A DNA stretch of 64,000 bases from Capronia americana (lineage: Eukaryota; Ascomycota; Eurotiomycetes; Chaetothyriales; Herpotrichiellaceae), in contig JADWQD010000008.1 of NCBI GenBank assembly GCA_016110215.1, forward strand, positions 1,674,001 to 1,738,000, read 5' to 3'. Below are positions 1 to 11,268 of this stretch, in pieces. Under the pieces are notes generated by a model. It was not told where the DNA came from. It saw nothing but the letters and a program-made list of their open reading frames with translations, and searched no databases. Both the position numbers and the translations under genes were made by a program. Positions within the stretch are counted from its first letter, which is position 1; each line of letters begins with the position of its first letter.

Positions 1-1
1 G

Positions 2-109
2 TTTCTGTGGACCGGCGAGGCTGACGACGCGAGATACTCGAACCTGTGGCACGAGCTGGAGCCGGCAATGCGTGCAAGCTACATCAAGACCGCTGATACT
101 AGCAGGTGA
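2..109 (+). CDS. 3' end of an unidentified gene (partial)
   Basis: The first bases hold an open frame, cut by the window edge, that ends at TGA 107-109. The readable tail is about 35 residues, rich in W, E and D (for example LWHELEPAMRASYIK), which looks coding rather than random. No family can be named from so short a tail. The last codons contain AG|GTGAAT, which could also be a splice donor, so the true stop may lie further downstream; the sequence after the nearest acceptor (about 158) does not look coding. It is followed by 237 bases of spacer before the F-box gene on the same strand. Confidence 0.45.
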   Translation, partial: FLWTGEADDARYSNLWHELEPAMRASYIKTADTSR

Positions 110-346
110 ATAGCACGCACTTATATAATTGATTCCAACGTATAATTCTGTGTAGCAGGAGAGGGACATCTGAGCACCGGATGAGCGTCTCCTTATCTCC
201 GGCCAGTCGATTAACCGCGTGCTCGGGCCGGCATTTGACCGCCATCGAGCTCGTCATGGGCTCCAACCGAACGTGCTCCCTTTCTCTCTCATCTGCATCT
301 CACTCTATTGCAATCCGTAATATCAGGTAACTGGTGGATCTAAGAC

Positions 347-2610
347 ATGCAAGAAATCCCACTACCTCTGCAGCCATCGGACGGCATCATTTGCAAGCCG
401 ACAGTCTATGAAACAACGACCGAAGTTGATGTGAACTTGAGTCCATCATCCCCGCAGCTAATCCCGCATTCACCCTCGCCCTCACCCTCACCTCAACCAC
501 AGCCCATGGCACAACTCCTCGGCCAGGCTCCCGAGGTTCTACACCATATTTTCCAGAATGTCGAGCCCACCGACTTGGCGCGGCTGTCGAGGACGTGTCG
601 CTATCTGAACAGTGTGGTGAAGAACGATGAACTACTCTGGAAAATACACTATCTCTCGCTATTTGTAAGGATGACGCCGCATTAGGCCCGCCGAGACCGT
701 CTTGACGTCGAGGCCCGCAACGACCACTGACCATGCTTTCGCACCCAGGATCCCCCGAGAGACAATGATTCAGAGACGTGGAGAGTGCGACTGAGTCGTC
801 TGATCGACTTACAAAAGACTCTCGAATCAGACAACGAAGACATCAAGGTGAGCCAAGCCAAGCTGACCAAAGCACAGCGGACCGACGCATGAACGACTCA
901 TATCATGCCCACGCTGGCCTGTCTCTTCCATTTGCCTTGCTTTGCTGGACACAAAGTGACCTGACGCCTCTTTTGCTCTCCACAGACCCAAAACCTTTCC
1001 GAGATTCTAACCCGAACGCTCGCCCTGACGGCACAAGCACTGCCCACGTCACAGAAAACCACCTCGTTCTTGTCGAACTACTATCAACAGGGCCCTAACA
1101 TCAATACCATCCTCTGCTGCTCCAGCCTCTTCGCCCGCGCCCGCCCACGGCTATGGCCCTCCGCCCCGACAGAGGAACTCCGCCAGATCTCGGCCCAGTT
1201 ACACGTCCTGGCGGGCATGAATATCGACGCGCCCTGGCCAGACCCGGAAGGACAATCATGCCAGCATACGCGGTCCCGCACAGGCAGCATCTTCGATGAA
1301 TCCTACGACAACTCCGACGACAGCTCCGACGCAGGGATCGGCGAGTCCGACGTGCCCGACACGGAAGACACACGGCTTCGTGTCCGCAACTATCCTACCC
1401 CGATCCGGGACATCCACCCCTGGGCGCGCAGCAGAGTCTACGACCTCCGCCGGTACAAGGAATCCAACATGTGGGGGCCCTTCCACGACGACGGAAGCGG
1501 CCGCATCGACTGGGAAAAAGTCCAAGCCATCATGGTCGTCTTAGCGTACAATCACAGACTTTACACCGAGCGACGCGGCCTCATTGGCGCCGACTCCCTC
1601 GGCCTGCCGGAGTCGGTCCGCGCCATGCTGACCGACAGCGTCCGAAACGTAAGTTCCACGCGGGGGAATCTGCTGAGACCGTGGGAAGGGTTGTTCGAGG
1701 GCATCGCACCCAACAGCTACGTGTCCTCGCCTTTGGAGGGGAAAATCAAGCCCGCACCCCATCCGGACCTGGACGCCCTGGACCCGTACGGCGTGACGGG
1801 CACGTGGATGCGCATCGTCTGCTTCCTCGACTACAACGACCTGTATCGCTTCAACTTCGACTACCAGGCCAACATCCCCGCGGACCAGGAGCGCGACCCT
1901 ATTACCACGAGGGAGGCCTTCCGGCTTATCAAGCTGCAGTTGCACGTCACGAGGGTGGAGGAGCAGGAGGGCTTCGACGTCCACGGCAAGCCGTTACTGC
2001 CCGTCGTCCATTTCGAGGGAACCAGCCGGAGTACTTTTATGGCCTGGGATCCTAACGCCAACTCGCGCATCAGAGGTACGTACGCACGCCGGACGCAATC
2101 AGGCACACTGGGCCCACTGATTCCGCTTCACAAAGCCCCTCCCTCCCTTCCCCCTTCCCGCACAACAAACCCCCTTGTCTACACTCACCCCCTCATCTTA
2201 CATTTCCCCAACCAAGATGTGAGGCGTATCTGTAATCGCCATCTCCCCCATCCCGTCCCCATCTTGACTTTTCCCAAACCAAGGCGTGTAATTGTCATCT
2301 GAAGCCTGTATTTGTTGTAATTGCCATGTCCCCTAACAAGAGGTCCATAGGCACCGTGCAAGCCAACGCCCACGGCGCCATCCGCTGGACCAGCTTCAGC
2401 ATCTTCCACGGCGAAGAACGGTGGCGCTCCGAGGGCGTCCAGGTCGGCGGGCTCAAGTCGGCGCGCGGCATCCTGGGCAACTGGTTCGACAAGGACTACG
2501 ACGTGCACGGCCCGGCCGGCCCCACGGCTTTCTGGAAGGTCAGCGACATGATGGTCGAGGAGAAGAGGCGCGAGGTGCCCAACGTGTTGCAGATCTTCTT
2601 GGCCGAGTGA
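347..2610 (+). CDS. F-box domain protein (putative SCF substrate adaptor)
   Basis: Four exons: 347-664, 749-847, 986-2075 and 2351-2610. The introns have GTAAGG, GTGAGC and GTACGT donors and CAG/TAG acceptors, and the join gives one frame of 588 residues. An F-box lies at about residues 55-100 (APEVLHHIFQNVEPTDLARL), after a Ser/Pro-rich leader with a run of SPSPSPS. The start could instead be M54 (nt 506), just before the F-box. The rest is acidic to mixed and ends in a conserved-looking block (AIRWTSFSIFHGEERW, then VQVGGLKSARGILGNWFD), a layout I associate with fungal F-box proteins that lack recognisable repeats. F-box proteins tether substrates to Skp1-Cullin ubiquitin ligases; the substrate here is unknown. 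The last intron, 275 nt, is long for this locus. Confidence 0.8.
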
Positions 2611-3489
2611 GGACCGCGCTACATGTACCCGGATATGGAGTTTGTGGTTGGAATGGAATGGACCGAACTCAACCCGGACGGAGGGTATGTATCTAGCAAT
2701 CTCAAAGTTTCTATCTAACCATTTATCATCCATGATTCAATGCAATGTTTCACGGGCCGGGACTGTGGATGGGCTAGCGGTGGAGTGTGGCGCGTGGCGC
2801 GTGGCGCGTGGCGCGTGGCGTGTGGCAGGATGTTGATATATACATATCGACAACCAGTCGTAGTCATAGTCACGGCGTTTACTGGCGTCCTACGATCCGA
2901 CGTGCCGAATCCACATCAATGATGCATATGGTGTCCATGATTTACGGTGCCATGTTCCATGTTCCGTACGTTTGTGATGTATGGTGTGCGTAGGTAGACA
3001 AGCGGCATGAGCATTTCTTCTCACCTCACTCAAGCCGGCCACGCTGACCGATAAGAGCAAGATCCGTAAGATCGCAGGAAAGTGCTACTAGTCCATCACG
3101 TCAACTTTGGCTGAGATTTGATTCATTCATTCCGTACTCGTACGCCAGCTCAGGAAGCCAACGGACTCGAGGCGTATGTATGCCCCGGAGCGTCGGGCGA
3201 TGTACTGTACTCATCAGACGCGCGAGCCACCTACACCGCCACCCGCCTCCACCGTAACCTGCCGCGGTTTCCTTGACGCAACAGGTTCATCCAAGATATA
3301 CATATCATAGCCTTTATACGTGGCCTTCTTCATGGTCCAGTACAAGGCTCAAAACTCCCCCGGATATCCAGACAACAGTAGCACAAATCCTCCATTTCAG
3401 AAATCATGAAAGGGGGAAAAATAGTGATAGATGAAGAAAACGCCCGCTCATTGGTATCCACAGCAGTAAAGACTCGGTATTTTTGTCGT
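2611..3489. other. Convergent intergenic spacer, no gene seen
   Basis: The spacer lies between the stop of the F-box gene (+) and the stop of the UPF0658-type gene (-), so it should hold both 3' UTRs. It contains the 7-bp tandem repeat at 2784-2825 described separately. Short frames here show no family resemblance. Confidence 0.6.
2784..2825. repeat. Short tandem repeat, 7-bp unit CGCGTGG
   Basis: Four exact copies of CGCGTGG (2791-2818) are flanked by one variant on each side (AGTGTGG before, CGTGTGG after), about six units in all. It sits about 180 bp past the F-box stop, in the presumed 3' UTR or spacer. A minisatellite of this kind is likely to vary in copy number between strains. Confidence 0.85.
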
Positions 3490-4858
3490 TCAATCAATTT
3501 CCATCCTGTTTGCCATCGGCCGCGGAGCCGGCATCTTCCCACTCCCGTTGGGTGCCATCTCCGTGGCAAACGGCGCATAGGCACTTCCACCCATGGGTTT
3601 CTCATCGTCCTCGATGGCTTGTGGCTTGTTTACGTACGGCTTGAGACCCGTCTTATAGTTGTGTGCGCAGATGCAGGCGTACGAGATGGTGAGAAGGATG
3701 AGAATAATGGTCAAGGAAGCAAAGGCCGTGAGTTCCTTGCGTGCCGGGAGATATGGGTCTTCCCAGTGGGGAGAGTACATGCGGACCATCTTGAAGATGA
3801 AGTAGGCGAGGCCGCCGAAGTAGAGGATCTGGAACGCAAGATTAGTCGCCGCGAGCGAGTTTGAATGGCACTGATCGCTGGACTTACAATGACGGAAATG
3901 CTACCGATAAGGGATTCCTTCCGCACAAACCAGGCAGCGGCCAGGAGGATGAAAATGGTGACGGGTATGGCCGCAATGGTGAGGGCGAATTCAGGGCCTC
4001 GGCCTTTGACGATGACGACGAATTGGACGGTGAATCCGAGGAAAAAGAAAAAGTCGAACTTCAGCACGGTGATGTAGATCTGGTACTGGAGATAGCGCCG
4101 CTTCATCCTTAGATCGGCCGAGATGCGCTTGTATATGGTCCAGGCGAACTCGTCGTAGAGTTTCCAAGCACAGCCGGCCATCAAGACTGTCCCGACGGCC
4201 AAAATGGAAGGAATGGCGATCAGATATGGCTCGGTATCGGACCAGATGTCTTTGCGGATGTAGTCATCTTCAGCTAGCTCCAGGATGGCGTCTCTGATCT
4301 GGTCCATCTGGACGGCGCCGTAGATGAGCAGCCCGATATTGTACATGACCAGTCCGATGACTTGAATGGTATTTTTCATGCGCAACGCATCCCACACGAG
4401 CACCAGCTGGTAGAGAAAACCGAAGATGTACAGGGTCAGGAAGGTGGGGATGGTCCGGGAGGATGTGTTGCTACTGCTGTTGGGGATACTTTCGAGGTGA
4501 ATCTGGAAATGCGCAAAGACATAACTGGCAACCTGGTTAGAATAGAATGTCCTGACAAAAAAGGCCATGGGTCGAGTCCTCACCTCTCAAATGCAAGAAT
4601 GATCATGGCCTGGATCAGGGCGATGATGGAAAAGGCCCACGTCCATTTTGAATTGGGCCGATACATGATGGATGCCGATCGTCTCTTCTCAAAATCCTTT
4701 ACAGCATATCCTTCGCGATGGTGGAAACCTCCAGGAAGAGGATGATAATTGTCAGCCTGACCTCCGAGGAGGGAAGCGCGAGACTCGTGAGCACGAATTT
4801 TGGCGGCTTCGAGCGGAGTTGATGAGTGAACTCCTGCTTCTGTCCTGGGTTCCCACAA
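3490..4858 (-). CDS. UPF0658 Golgi-type multi-pass membrane protein
   Basis: Three exons on the minus strand: 4858-4584, 4524-3888 and 3828-3490. The introns are 59 nt each with GTGAGG and GTAAGT donors; the joined frame is 416 residues. An N-terminal soluble stretch precedes MYRPNSKWTWAFSIIAL, and about seven hydrophobic segments follow, separated by charged loops (KGRGPEF, RKESLIG). The polar C-tail is rich in Pro, Met and Gly. Length, topology and the opening motif match the fungal family annotated as UPF0658 Golgi apparatus membrane protein, whose biochemical role is not established. The first acceptor was chosen as TTGCCAG|T because only it keeps the frame into the next transmembrane block. 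The family call rests on recognition of the pattern; multi-pass membrane protein is certain. Confidence 0.8.
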
Positions 4859-5927
4859 CTAACGGTAGTCGTGGTTCGGCTCAGCGACGTTTGACCGTCC
4901 GAAGATAACGATAGTCGCGACAACGATACAGTTTGGGAAGCGGCTGGTGTATGTAAGGGGACCTGAGTGTCAACTGATGGGGTGCGCGGGCTTGGTCAAG
5001 GCTTGGTCGTGAGGTGAGGGCGCACTCGGTTCGGGCACTTTGCAGTTTGGGTGCGGCTGAAACCCAAGGAGGAGGGGATGCAACTTGGGGATTGGTTCCA
5101 AGCGCGTCTGGTGCGGGCAAGCGGGCGGGCTAAGCAGGCGAATTGCTCGCGGAATGTGTCTGGAATCGTCGATTGATCGATGGTCAAGTAGCGAGTGCAA
5201 TGATGGATGGAATGAGTGTGTCGAGAGATGGAAGAAAGGGGAGAAAGGGCAGACAGAGGTGAAAGAGCGCAGTTGCACGTCTCGTCAGCTCTAACTGACT
5301 AGGAGCACGCGAACAGGGTGCTGTGACTGTTGGAGGCTGAGCGGATAATCCCAGCAAAAACACTGGGGGCGAAGGCGCGCGCAACTGCGCCAGACCTGGG
5401 CAAAGAATTTTCACAAGGCTTCCTTTTCGTGCTTAGCTAGTTATGCTCGTTCTTGCACGAGGCAGAGAAGATCATGTCACGAGTCTGTGGTATGTACATT
5501 AAGTGTCACTCCAGTCTACAAGCCCGTATGCTTAAGATAAGATCTGATCTGCCTGATAGAGACACGGCCGTATATCTGCTGACAGGGAGTCAGATATCCG
5601 AACTTCGCATCGTTTTATTCCCATTGACAACTCGCTCCTTGTGGAGGTCGAGTGTGCCTCAAGGTGGTGAGCCCAAATCCTCTGGCTATTTTTGGGGGCG
5701 GTGCTGACGCCTCCCGGAACAACAACGGAGAAACATGTAACGAGTTGTCTGCTGCACCGTAGGAAACCCAATATCACTACTGTACCGCAGGAACACAGGC
5801 ATGTGAACAAGGCACATTTTGGAACAACGACATTCAACATTTTGTTTGTTACGAAATACCCCGCGATCGAGTCTCGAGGAGCTAGCAGGTGCCCCTCTCG
5901 CTCTTCTTGTCGTCTACTCTTGCTACC
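4859..5927. other. Divergent intergenic region, no gene seen
   Basis: This is the shared upstream region of the UPF0658-type gene (-) and the small RRM-like gene (+). Pyrimidine-rich blocks on the minus strand around 5180-5280 fit a 5' leader of the minus-strand gene. No frame over 100 codons looks coding. Confidence 0.55.
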
Positions 5928-6572
5928 ATGTCCATCACAAGAGGGTCGCTCCAATACCTTGCTACTCGCCTCGTCATCTCTCCTCCACCGGTGACCTTAG
6001 GTGAATCAACGGCAGTCCTTAAGAAGCTGCAATCCTTTGGCCATGTAGTCTCCTTCAATACGTCTCCCCTGCAGGAGACCCGCCAAAGCCATCCCTCACC
6101 CCAGAACGAGCGGCTGGAAATGCATGTTCTCTTCTCATCTCGTGAGACCATGGAGAGGGCTCAAACTGCAAGCCCTTTCACCGTTAGGGTGAACCACCAC
6201 CTCCCAGACCCGAGAATCGAAGATCCTTACAACGTCCGAAATCTCCAGTCAAGGAAGCAACCTCAGCCGAAGACAATGGTGTGTCATCTCGAACGTCAAG
6301 ATACAGACTTGCCTTCCGGACAGAACATCCTCTCTGCAGGCTTCTCACCGAGCGTCCAGACCAGGCTATATCAGAGCCTTATTGATCTCAGCCCACCAGA
6401 GGGTATTGCTGCCGGATTAGGAGTCTTCCACAACGACAGCTCGAGTATAAAACCGACACCGGAGCTAGTGGATCAAGTTCCAAGTCTGACAGAGATGTAT
6501 CTCTCCAGGCCCGCGGATAATGGTCCTCAAGTTACTGGCACTCCCAAATCTAGTCAATCAAGGATCGAATAG
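5928..6572 (+). CDS. Hypothetical protein, RRM-like fold, possible mitochondrial leader
   Basis: A single-exon frame of 214 residues starts at ATG 5928 in a good context (TACCATGTC). The N-terminus is basic and free of acidic residues (MSITRGSLQYLATRLVI), which fits a mitochondrial presequence. Next comes TLGESTAVLKKLQSFGHVVSF and, about 25 residues later, EMHVLFSSRETMERAQTAS: the beta-alpha-beta order of an RRM-like domain, without clear RNP1/RNP2 aromatic residues. The C-terminal half is polar. I know this outline from uncharacterised ascomycete proteins but cannot name a function. It lies just upstream of mobile-element debris, so it could be partly degraded at its 3' end. Confidence 0.5.
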   Translation: MSITRGSLQYLATRLVISPPPVTLGESTAVLKKLQSFGHVVSFNTSPLQETRQSHPSPQNERLEMHVLFSSRETMERAQTASPFTVRVNHHLPDPRIEDPYNVRNLQSRKQPQPKTMVCHLERQDTDLPSGQNILSAGFSPSVQTRLYQSLIDLSPPEGIAAGLGVFHNDSSSIKPTPELVDQVPSLTEMYLSRPADNGPQVTGTPKSSQSRIE

Positions 6573-7139
6573 AGTCATTTTTTGGGGTGAGAAGCTCCCG
6601 TACTCTTTAAGCTGGACTCCGATAACTACGGAAATGAAGAGGCCCCACAGCGACGCGATCGTCCTACCATCATGATTATCTGATCGAAGGCCCAATCTTT
6701 CGAGTCATGGAGGGAGAATCACTTCTTCAACGCTTAATGGCACGGACCGGGCGCCGTATGGTTGGTTGGATTCACAAGTCACATCCATATGTGCTGTGGG
6801 TCCTAGTTGTCCTTTCTAGCATCCAGGCCCCGACCGAGCTATCAAAAGATACACATCCAGAAACGTCCGGCACCCCCACCTCTCTCCTCCTATCGACCTC
6901 TACTCTAGTGCTCTGCGCTGGACAGGTACCTTCACGCGGTGCAGAGCGTGATTAACCCGGTCCTACAACTTCTCGTCGGGTGAAACAGAACCCTGTCCCT
7001 ACGGTGGTTCGGGATTTTTTTTGCCAATATCATTCGACGGGCCTTTGGGGCGTATCAGTACCACCCCTGGGCGCAAAATAACACTACAGCCATCAATGAT
7101 ATTGTGACTCCCACAATCGGGGTCGTCTGAAACCTCTCA
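6573..7139. other. Low-information stretch beside the copia remains
   Basis: No convincing frame. An 82-codon frame at 6707-6955 (opening MEGESLLQRLMARTGRRM) has no recognised family. A poly-T run at 7016-7022 interrupts it further on. The stretch may be part of the adjoining decayed element. Confidence 0.4.
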
Positions 7140-7143
7140 ACCA

Positions 7144-7211
7144 GGGCTAAATACGCCTGATACTGTGTTTACACCAGCTGCAACAGATGACACCTTCTAT
7201 ACCCCTCCATC
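7144..7211 (+). repeat. Direct repeat copy 1 (with 8046-8118)
   Basis: About 70 bp reading CAACCAGGGCTAAATACGCC and then coding TPDTVFTPAATDDTFYTPP. A second, diverged copy lies about 900 bp downstream, coding TPDTVFTPAASDDNFYTPP. Similarity is roughly 80-85% by eye, so the duplication is old. Confidence 0.7.
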
Positions 7212-8045
7212 GTCGTCATCTGGGAGGGTGGAAGACGAAAATGAAGCAGCACAGGCGAAACCGTCGGGCCAGAGACCAAATTTGGCCCCCCGAGCCCATG
7301 AAATTTCAGCAACACCAAGCAATGATAACGTCCTCCCCGAAGGTTCAAAACGTGAGAGAAAGGAGAGCAGGCTAACCCAGTTTGTTATGAATGACGAGGA
7401 ACTCTCTGAATTTCATTTTATCTTCTCTGCAGCCCTTATCCAGGCATCTCGAGCGCAGACTGAACCAACTACACCGTTATCACAAGACCCCAGCAAGCTG
7501 AAGCTTACATACATATATGATTGCAAACAGCGCCCCAGCTCAACAGTTATGACCAGTTGTGGTCGCAGCCAACGAAAAAACGCCCCTATACCGCTTTATA
7601 TATATATATATATATACTACCCCTCTATCTATCAGAAGTCCACTTGAGGCAATGACGGTGGATTCATATCAAGGAGAAAGTGGTCGTGGCTATGTATATG
7701 GTTTGCTCCTGTCCCGCCACAACTACCGGCGCCACAGCAGCGAACCGTGCAAGAGAGACGTTTGCCGTGAGACGGCACTGGCCAATCACGGCCTGCTGTC
7801 CCTTTTCAGGGACTCCAACACCGTTGTTGCTGCCTACCTATGGTACACGAACTCTCCACACTGGTCCATCGAGTCTTTCAGTGCCCGGCAGGCGACCTAA
7901 TCGTCCGGCTGAGCTTCCCTCACAAAACCTCTACTGAGACAGTCATTCGAACGATTCACACGGCAACTGAATCTGGTCGATATTCAGGCAGCTTTTCCGA
8001 CGGGTCATCCGACGTCACTCGATACCAGCACTCTTCCACAATCTC

Positions 8046-8118
8046 TCAGCCGGGGTTAAGCACTCCAGATACTGTGTTCACACCAGCTGCATCAGATGAC
8101 AACTTCTATACCCCTCCG
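8046..8118 (+). repeat. Direct repeat copy 2 (with 7144-7211)
   Basis: This is the second copy of the copia linker segment, directly upstream of the integrase-tail fragment at 8167. Its reading frame is open through the repeat and closes at TAG 8164-8166. Confidence 0.7.
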
Positions 8119-8427
8119 ACGTTGAAGATATACTGGCTGAATCATAACATACCAAAGAAGATGTAGTTGAACCCGAGGGCGTCAATCGGTTATTTGGTCG
8201 GATATGACTCGACCAATATATGGGCGCATATGGAACCCCCAGGCAACGGATATAAAACTATCCGAACACGTGACGTATATTTTGACGAAGGCCAGAGGTT
8301 CGACCCGCAGGATGTATCGAGACTTTCACCACTCGACACTTATGAAACCGAGGCCGAGATAGTCAATCTGGGCATCATCGACGGCATTACTCAAGACCTT
8401 CACACATATCCCCGACATAAAGCTTGA

Positions 8428-9447
8428 AGTAGCTTCTAGGAGTAGAAAATCCAAAATTAAAACTAGAAAACAGAGATACCCGTCCTCCTTCCAACCTGGC
8501 TCATTGCGTAGACCAAGACCAAGACCAACTCGATACCGCCTTACACTAGTAGAGAAAGAGAGGATGGACATGTAATGTATAATGCAATGTACTTCTATCT
8601 CGAACCTCGGATTCTGAAGTCACTCTGAAGACGGAAAACTAGATCGTATATCCATTCATTACATTACATATGTTGATTCATATTCACATATAAAGGCAGT
8701 ATCCTAATTAATCCAAAAGATTCTGCAGGACAACAAAGTGATCCCAAACAAAACCGACGTGGGTATCTTGCGCGTAGTTGTCAACCTGTACCCGCCGCAT
8801 GCCCAGCCCAGCCCAGATCCATCCGTTATTCAAATCCTAGTACGCCGTGCCGTCATGATATCATCTGCGTGCGAGCTCGTGGGTCATTCTATCGCATTCG
8901 CCTCGCATCGCAATCGAATCGACTGTTCCGATTCAAAGTGTTGAAACGTCGAGACAACCACGCACTCATGCGCCAATGCGCCAAGATGTAGTGCCTGCTC
9001 GCCCCCGTGCCTCCCTGCTTTCCTTCTCGTGACTGATCATCCGTCCGCGGCTAGAGAGTGAGCACCATCAACCCCGCCCACAAGGGTGGTCGCGTGAAAT
9101 ACGGTCCTCTCTGCCAGGGCCAGGTCGCAGCCTATGTTGAATGCGCAAGTAAGTCACGATGAAAAAAGGGCATTGACGTGCAGGAATCAACAGTAGTTGT
9201 AGAAAAGCGCGTCTGTGTCGTCGTCCTGCTCCTTGGACGATTCGCCTCTTCTCCTCGATCGCTCCGGTTCTGGCGGTCGGCTTCGACTGGACTCGGCGCC
9301 ACCACACGCGTCACCTTCACTCAACTGCAACACCACATCTCAGCGTCGTGATCTCTCTCCTCTCAGTTGCTTTTGCTTCACACGAAGAACGGCAAGATGG
9401 GGATGATCTTCACAAGAACACATGTGAGACGGTGTGCAGTGCAGGAT
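8428..9447. other. Intergenic region, no gene seen
   Basis: It lies between the copia remains and the 3' end of the arrestin-like gene (-). Only short, overlapping frames without family features are present. The first 200 bases are AT-richer than the neighbourhood, which fits further element debris. Confidence 0.5.
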
Positions 9448-11268
9448 CTATGCCACGGGAGCAGGGAGACTCACAGCTTGGGTTCTAGGTCCCCCTAACC
9501 TATCCCTGGAGCTGTACGTGTTGAATGCGCCAGCTCTATATTCGGGTGGTGCGCTGGCGTCGACGCCGGAGTGCAGTGCTGGTGCTCGTGCCGATGACGG
9601 GACAGGCTGTGACAGACTCATGTGTCTGGTCCCCGAGATGAGCGAGTTCGCCTCGGTCTCTTCGTACACAGGGCTTTCGAGCACGAGGCCCGCTTCTTCG
9701 AGCTGATTAGCCTCGTAGAGCCCAAATTGATGCTCAATTTCGGCGGCGATGGCGGCTTCGGTCTCGTGGATTTGCACCGGGGGTGTGCCGCCTTCGGAAG
9801 AGATTTGGATGGGCGTCTTGAGAGTCACGTGGCTGCCAGAGATGTTTGTGCCCGGAGTCCGGAACGAGATGTTCAGTTCGAGGGAGTAGGTCCTTGAGAC
9901 GATGCAGGAATGAAATGTCGGGACGAATACTTTCGGTCGGCTGCTTCCCGACGTGGTGGGTAGAGCGATTGGGACAGGAAGACTTGCGGTGTAAAAGGGC
10001 GAGCCGGACTCATAGGCACACGACGGTTCAGGAATTGAAGTCGTCGAGGTTGTCGAGTATCCTGATGGCCGTCGGGACAAGTCCGACGAGGAAAAGCTCT
10101 CACGTTCTGCAGGGCCGTGGCGGACCCATGAGACTGTTGACAACGCACGCGAGGACAGGGAGACGCTCTCAGGGTAGATACCGTGCAGTGTGGACCAGTT
10201 GTCGTGCCTCCGGGCCTCGGGTATGACCTTGTACGGAGCGGCGCCGAAGAAGGTGTAGACCTTCAGCTTGCTCACGATCGAATCTAACTGTGGCGGCAGG
10301 TCATCCGGAGAAGCGGGATCGAAGCGCAGGTTGATGGTGGCCACTGTCGAGACGGGCTCGGTCTGTCGCTTCTGTGGGTGAGGTAGACGCAGACTTCTCG
10401 GCTGCGTCGTCTCTGCTGTCAGACGGCCGACCTTACCGATCTTGAAAAGACCCTTCTTGACGCTCTTCTCCTTGCGCATGATGTAGTCGGATTCCACGTC
10501 GTCGACTTCGACGGGCGGCGCTTCTTCTTTCGCAGGCACGATTCGAATGCGCTCTGACTTGTCTGCCAACTCCAGGAGTCTGCCCGTGGCATTCCATTTT
10601 GTGACTCTGGCTCGAATGCTGTACGAAATCTTGGACATATCGGGTGCAAGATCGTCCATCAGCACGTGTCCATCTCCCGAGATACTCGGGTCGCCCAAGC
10701 TCGGAGGAAGCTGCAGATGCTCTCTCCTCATCTGCTCGGTATCGACCTTGTGGGAGCAGATGAAAGGAAGCAATTTGTCGGGGACGACGAAGGTGAACGG
10801 GACGTTGTAGGTCACGCCTGCCTCGAACAAGCCATTTTCGGGCAGCACGCCGTCGGTAATTGGCTGCTGGACTTTGAGAAACGTGTGCCTTCCTGTCGTG
10901 CGACCAGTCGTGGGCGCAGTGGTCGCGATCTTCTCCACGTACGTGCAACTTAGGCCCTCGAATGTGATATTGAGGTCATCGAATGCGGTGGGCTTCTCAA
11001 ATTTGATTTCGACATGGCCCTTGATCTCGTCGTAGGTAGAATATGAGTGCACGAATTCGGCGGCATCGCCATCTAGGATGATATCGAGCTCACTCCTCTT
11101 CCGCAGGCCAATGGCATTCGCGATTGCAGACCCGCGTCGCTGGGATGGAGGTAACGCCAGCGACCGGGAGCGAGAGTAGGCAGGGACGTTGGCGAGGAAA
11201 GAGGGCATCTCGCCGGAGATGGTTTGACGGGGAGTGCTCATTGTGAGAGAAGGAGTCAGTGCGGCCAA
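9448..11268 (-). CDS. Arrestin-like trafficking adaptor
   Basis: Single open frame of 606 residues; M10 (nt 11241, MSTPRQTISGEMPSF) is the alternative start. After a basic leader comes an arrestin N-like beta-sandwich from about residue 60: ELDIILDGDAAEFVHSYSTY, then IKGHVEIKF and FEGLSCTYVEKI. It continues through YNVPFTFVVPDKLLPFICSH and ISYSIRARVTKW, the sequence of strands usual for fungal alpha-arrestin/Bul-type proteins. The C-terminal half is Ser/Thr-rich and ends in PPEYRAGAF, close to the PPxY form that recruits Rsp5/Nedd4 ubiquitin ligases. Such adaptors direct ubiquitination and endocytosis of membrane transporters. A good donor (GCT|GTGAGT) near the stop means the last about 10 residues may differ if an extra 3' intron is used. 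Confidence 0.8.
   Translation of the reverse strand: MAALTPSLTMSTPRQTISGEMPSFLANVPAYSRSRSLALPPSQRRGSAIANAIGLRKRSELDIILDGDAAEFVHSYSTYDEIKGHVEIKFEKPTAFDDLNITFEGLSCTYVEKIATTAPTTGRTTGRHTFLKVQQPITDGVLPENGLFEAGVTYNVPFTFVVPDKLLPFICSHKVDTEQMRREHLQLPPSLGDPSISGDGHVLMDDLAPDMSKISYSIRARVTKWNATGRLLELADKSERIRIVPAKEEAPPVEVDDVESDYIMRKEKSVKKGLFKIGKVGRLTAETTQPRSLRLPHPQKRQTEPVSTVATINLRFDPASPDDLPPQLDSIVSKLKVYTFFGAAPYKVIPEARRHDNWSTLHGIYPESVSLSSRALSTVSWVRHGPAERESFSSSDLSRRPSGYSTTSTTSIPEPSCAYESGSPFYTASLPVPIALPTTSGSSRPKVFVPTFHSCIVSRTYSLELNISFRTPGTNISGSHVTLKTPIQISSEGGTPPVQIHETEAAIAAEIEHQFGLYEANQLEEAGLVLESPVYEETEANSLISGTRHMSLSQPVPSSARAPALHSGVDASAPPEYRAGAFNTYSSRDRLGGPRTQAVSLPAPVA

Larger units (their letters stand above)
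7140..8427 (+). mobile_element. Decayed Ty1/copia-type retrotransposon fragments
   Basis: At 8167-8424 the frame reads SIGYLVGYDSTNIWAHMEP followed by KTIRTRDVYFDEGQRFDP. This is the signature of the C-terminal integrase / GAG-pre-integrase-linker part of fungal copia polyproteins (GYLVGYDSTNI, then TRDVIFDE). At 7165-7500 another stretch (TPDTVFTPAATDDTFYTPP, later DNVLPEGSKRERK, then LSEFHFIFSAALIQAS) matches the linker that normally follows that block and precedes the reverse transcriptase. The linker therefore occurs upstream of the integrase tail, the reverse of the element's order, so this is a rearranged or tandem partial copy. No LTRs, protease or reverse transcriptase were found. A (TA)n run lies at 7597-7615. 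Confidence 0.7.

Noticed and set aside
1471..2055. 194-codon ORF in the F-box gene
   Set aside because: It overlaps the F-box exon 3 in another frame and is Arg/Gly/Pro-biased, as expected for an off-frame shadow of GC-rich coding sequence.
7644..7900. Possible helicase fragment (MTVDSYQGESG)
   Set aside because: The VDSYQGE string recalls superfamily 1 helicases, but it is too short and flanked by unrelated frames; it may be debris or chance.
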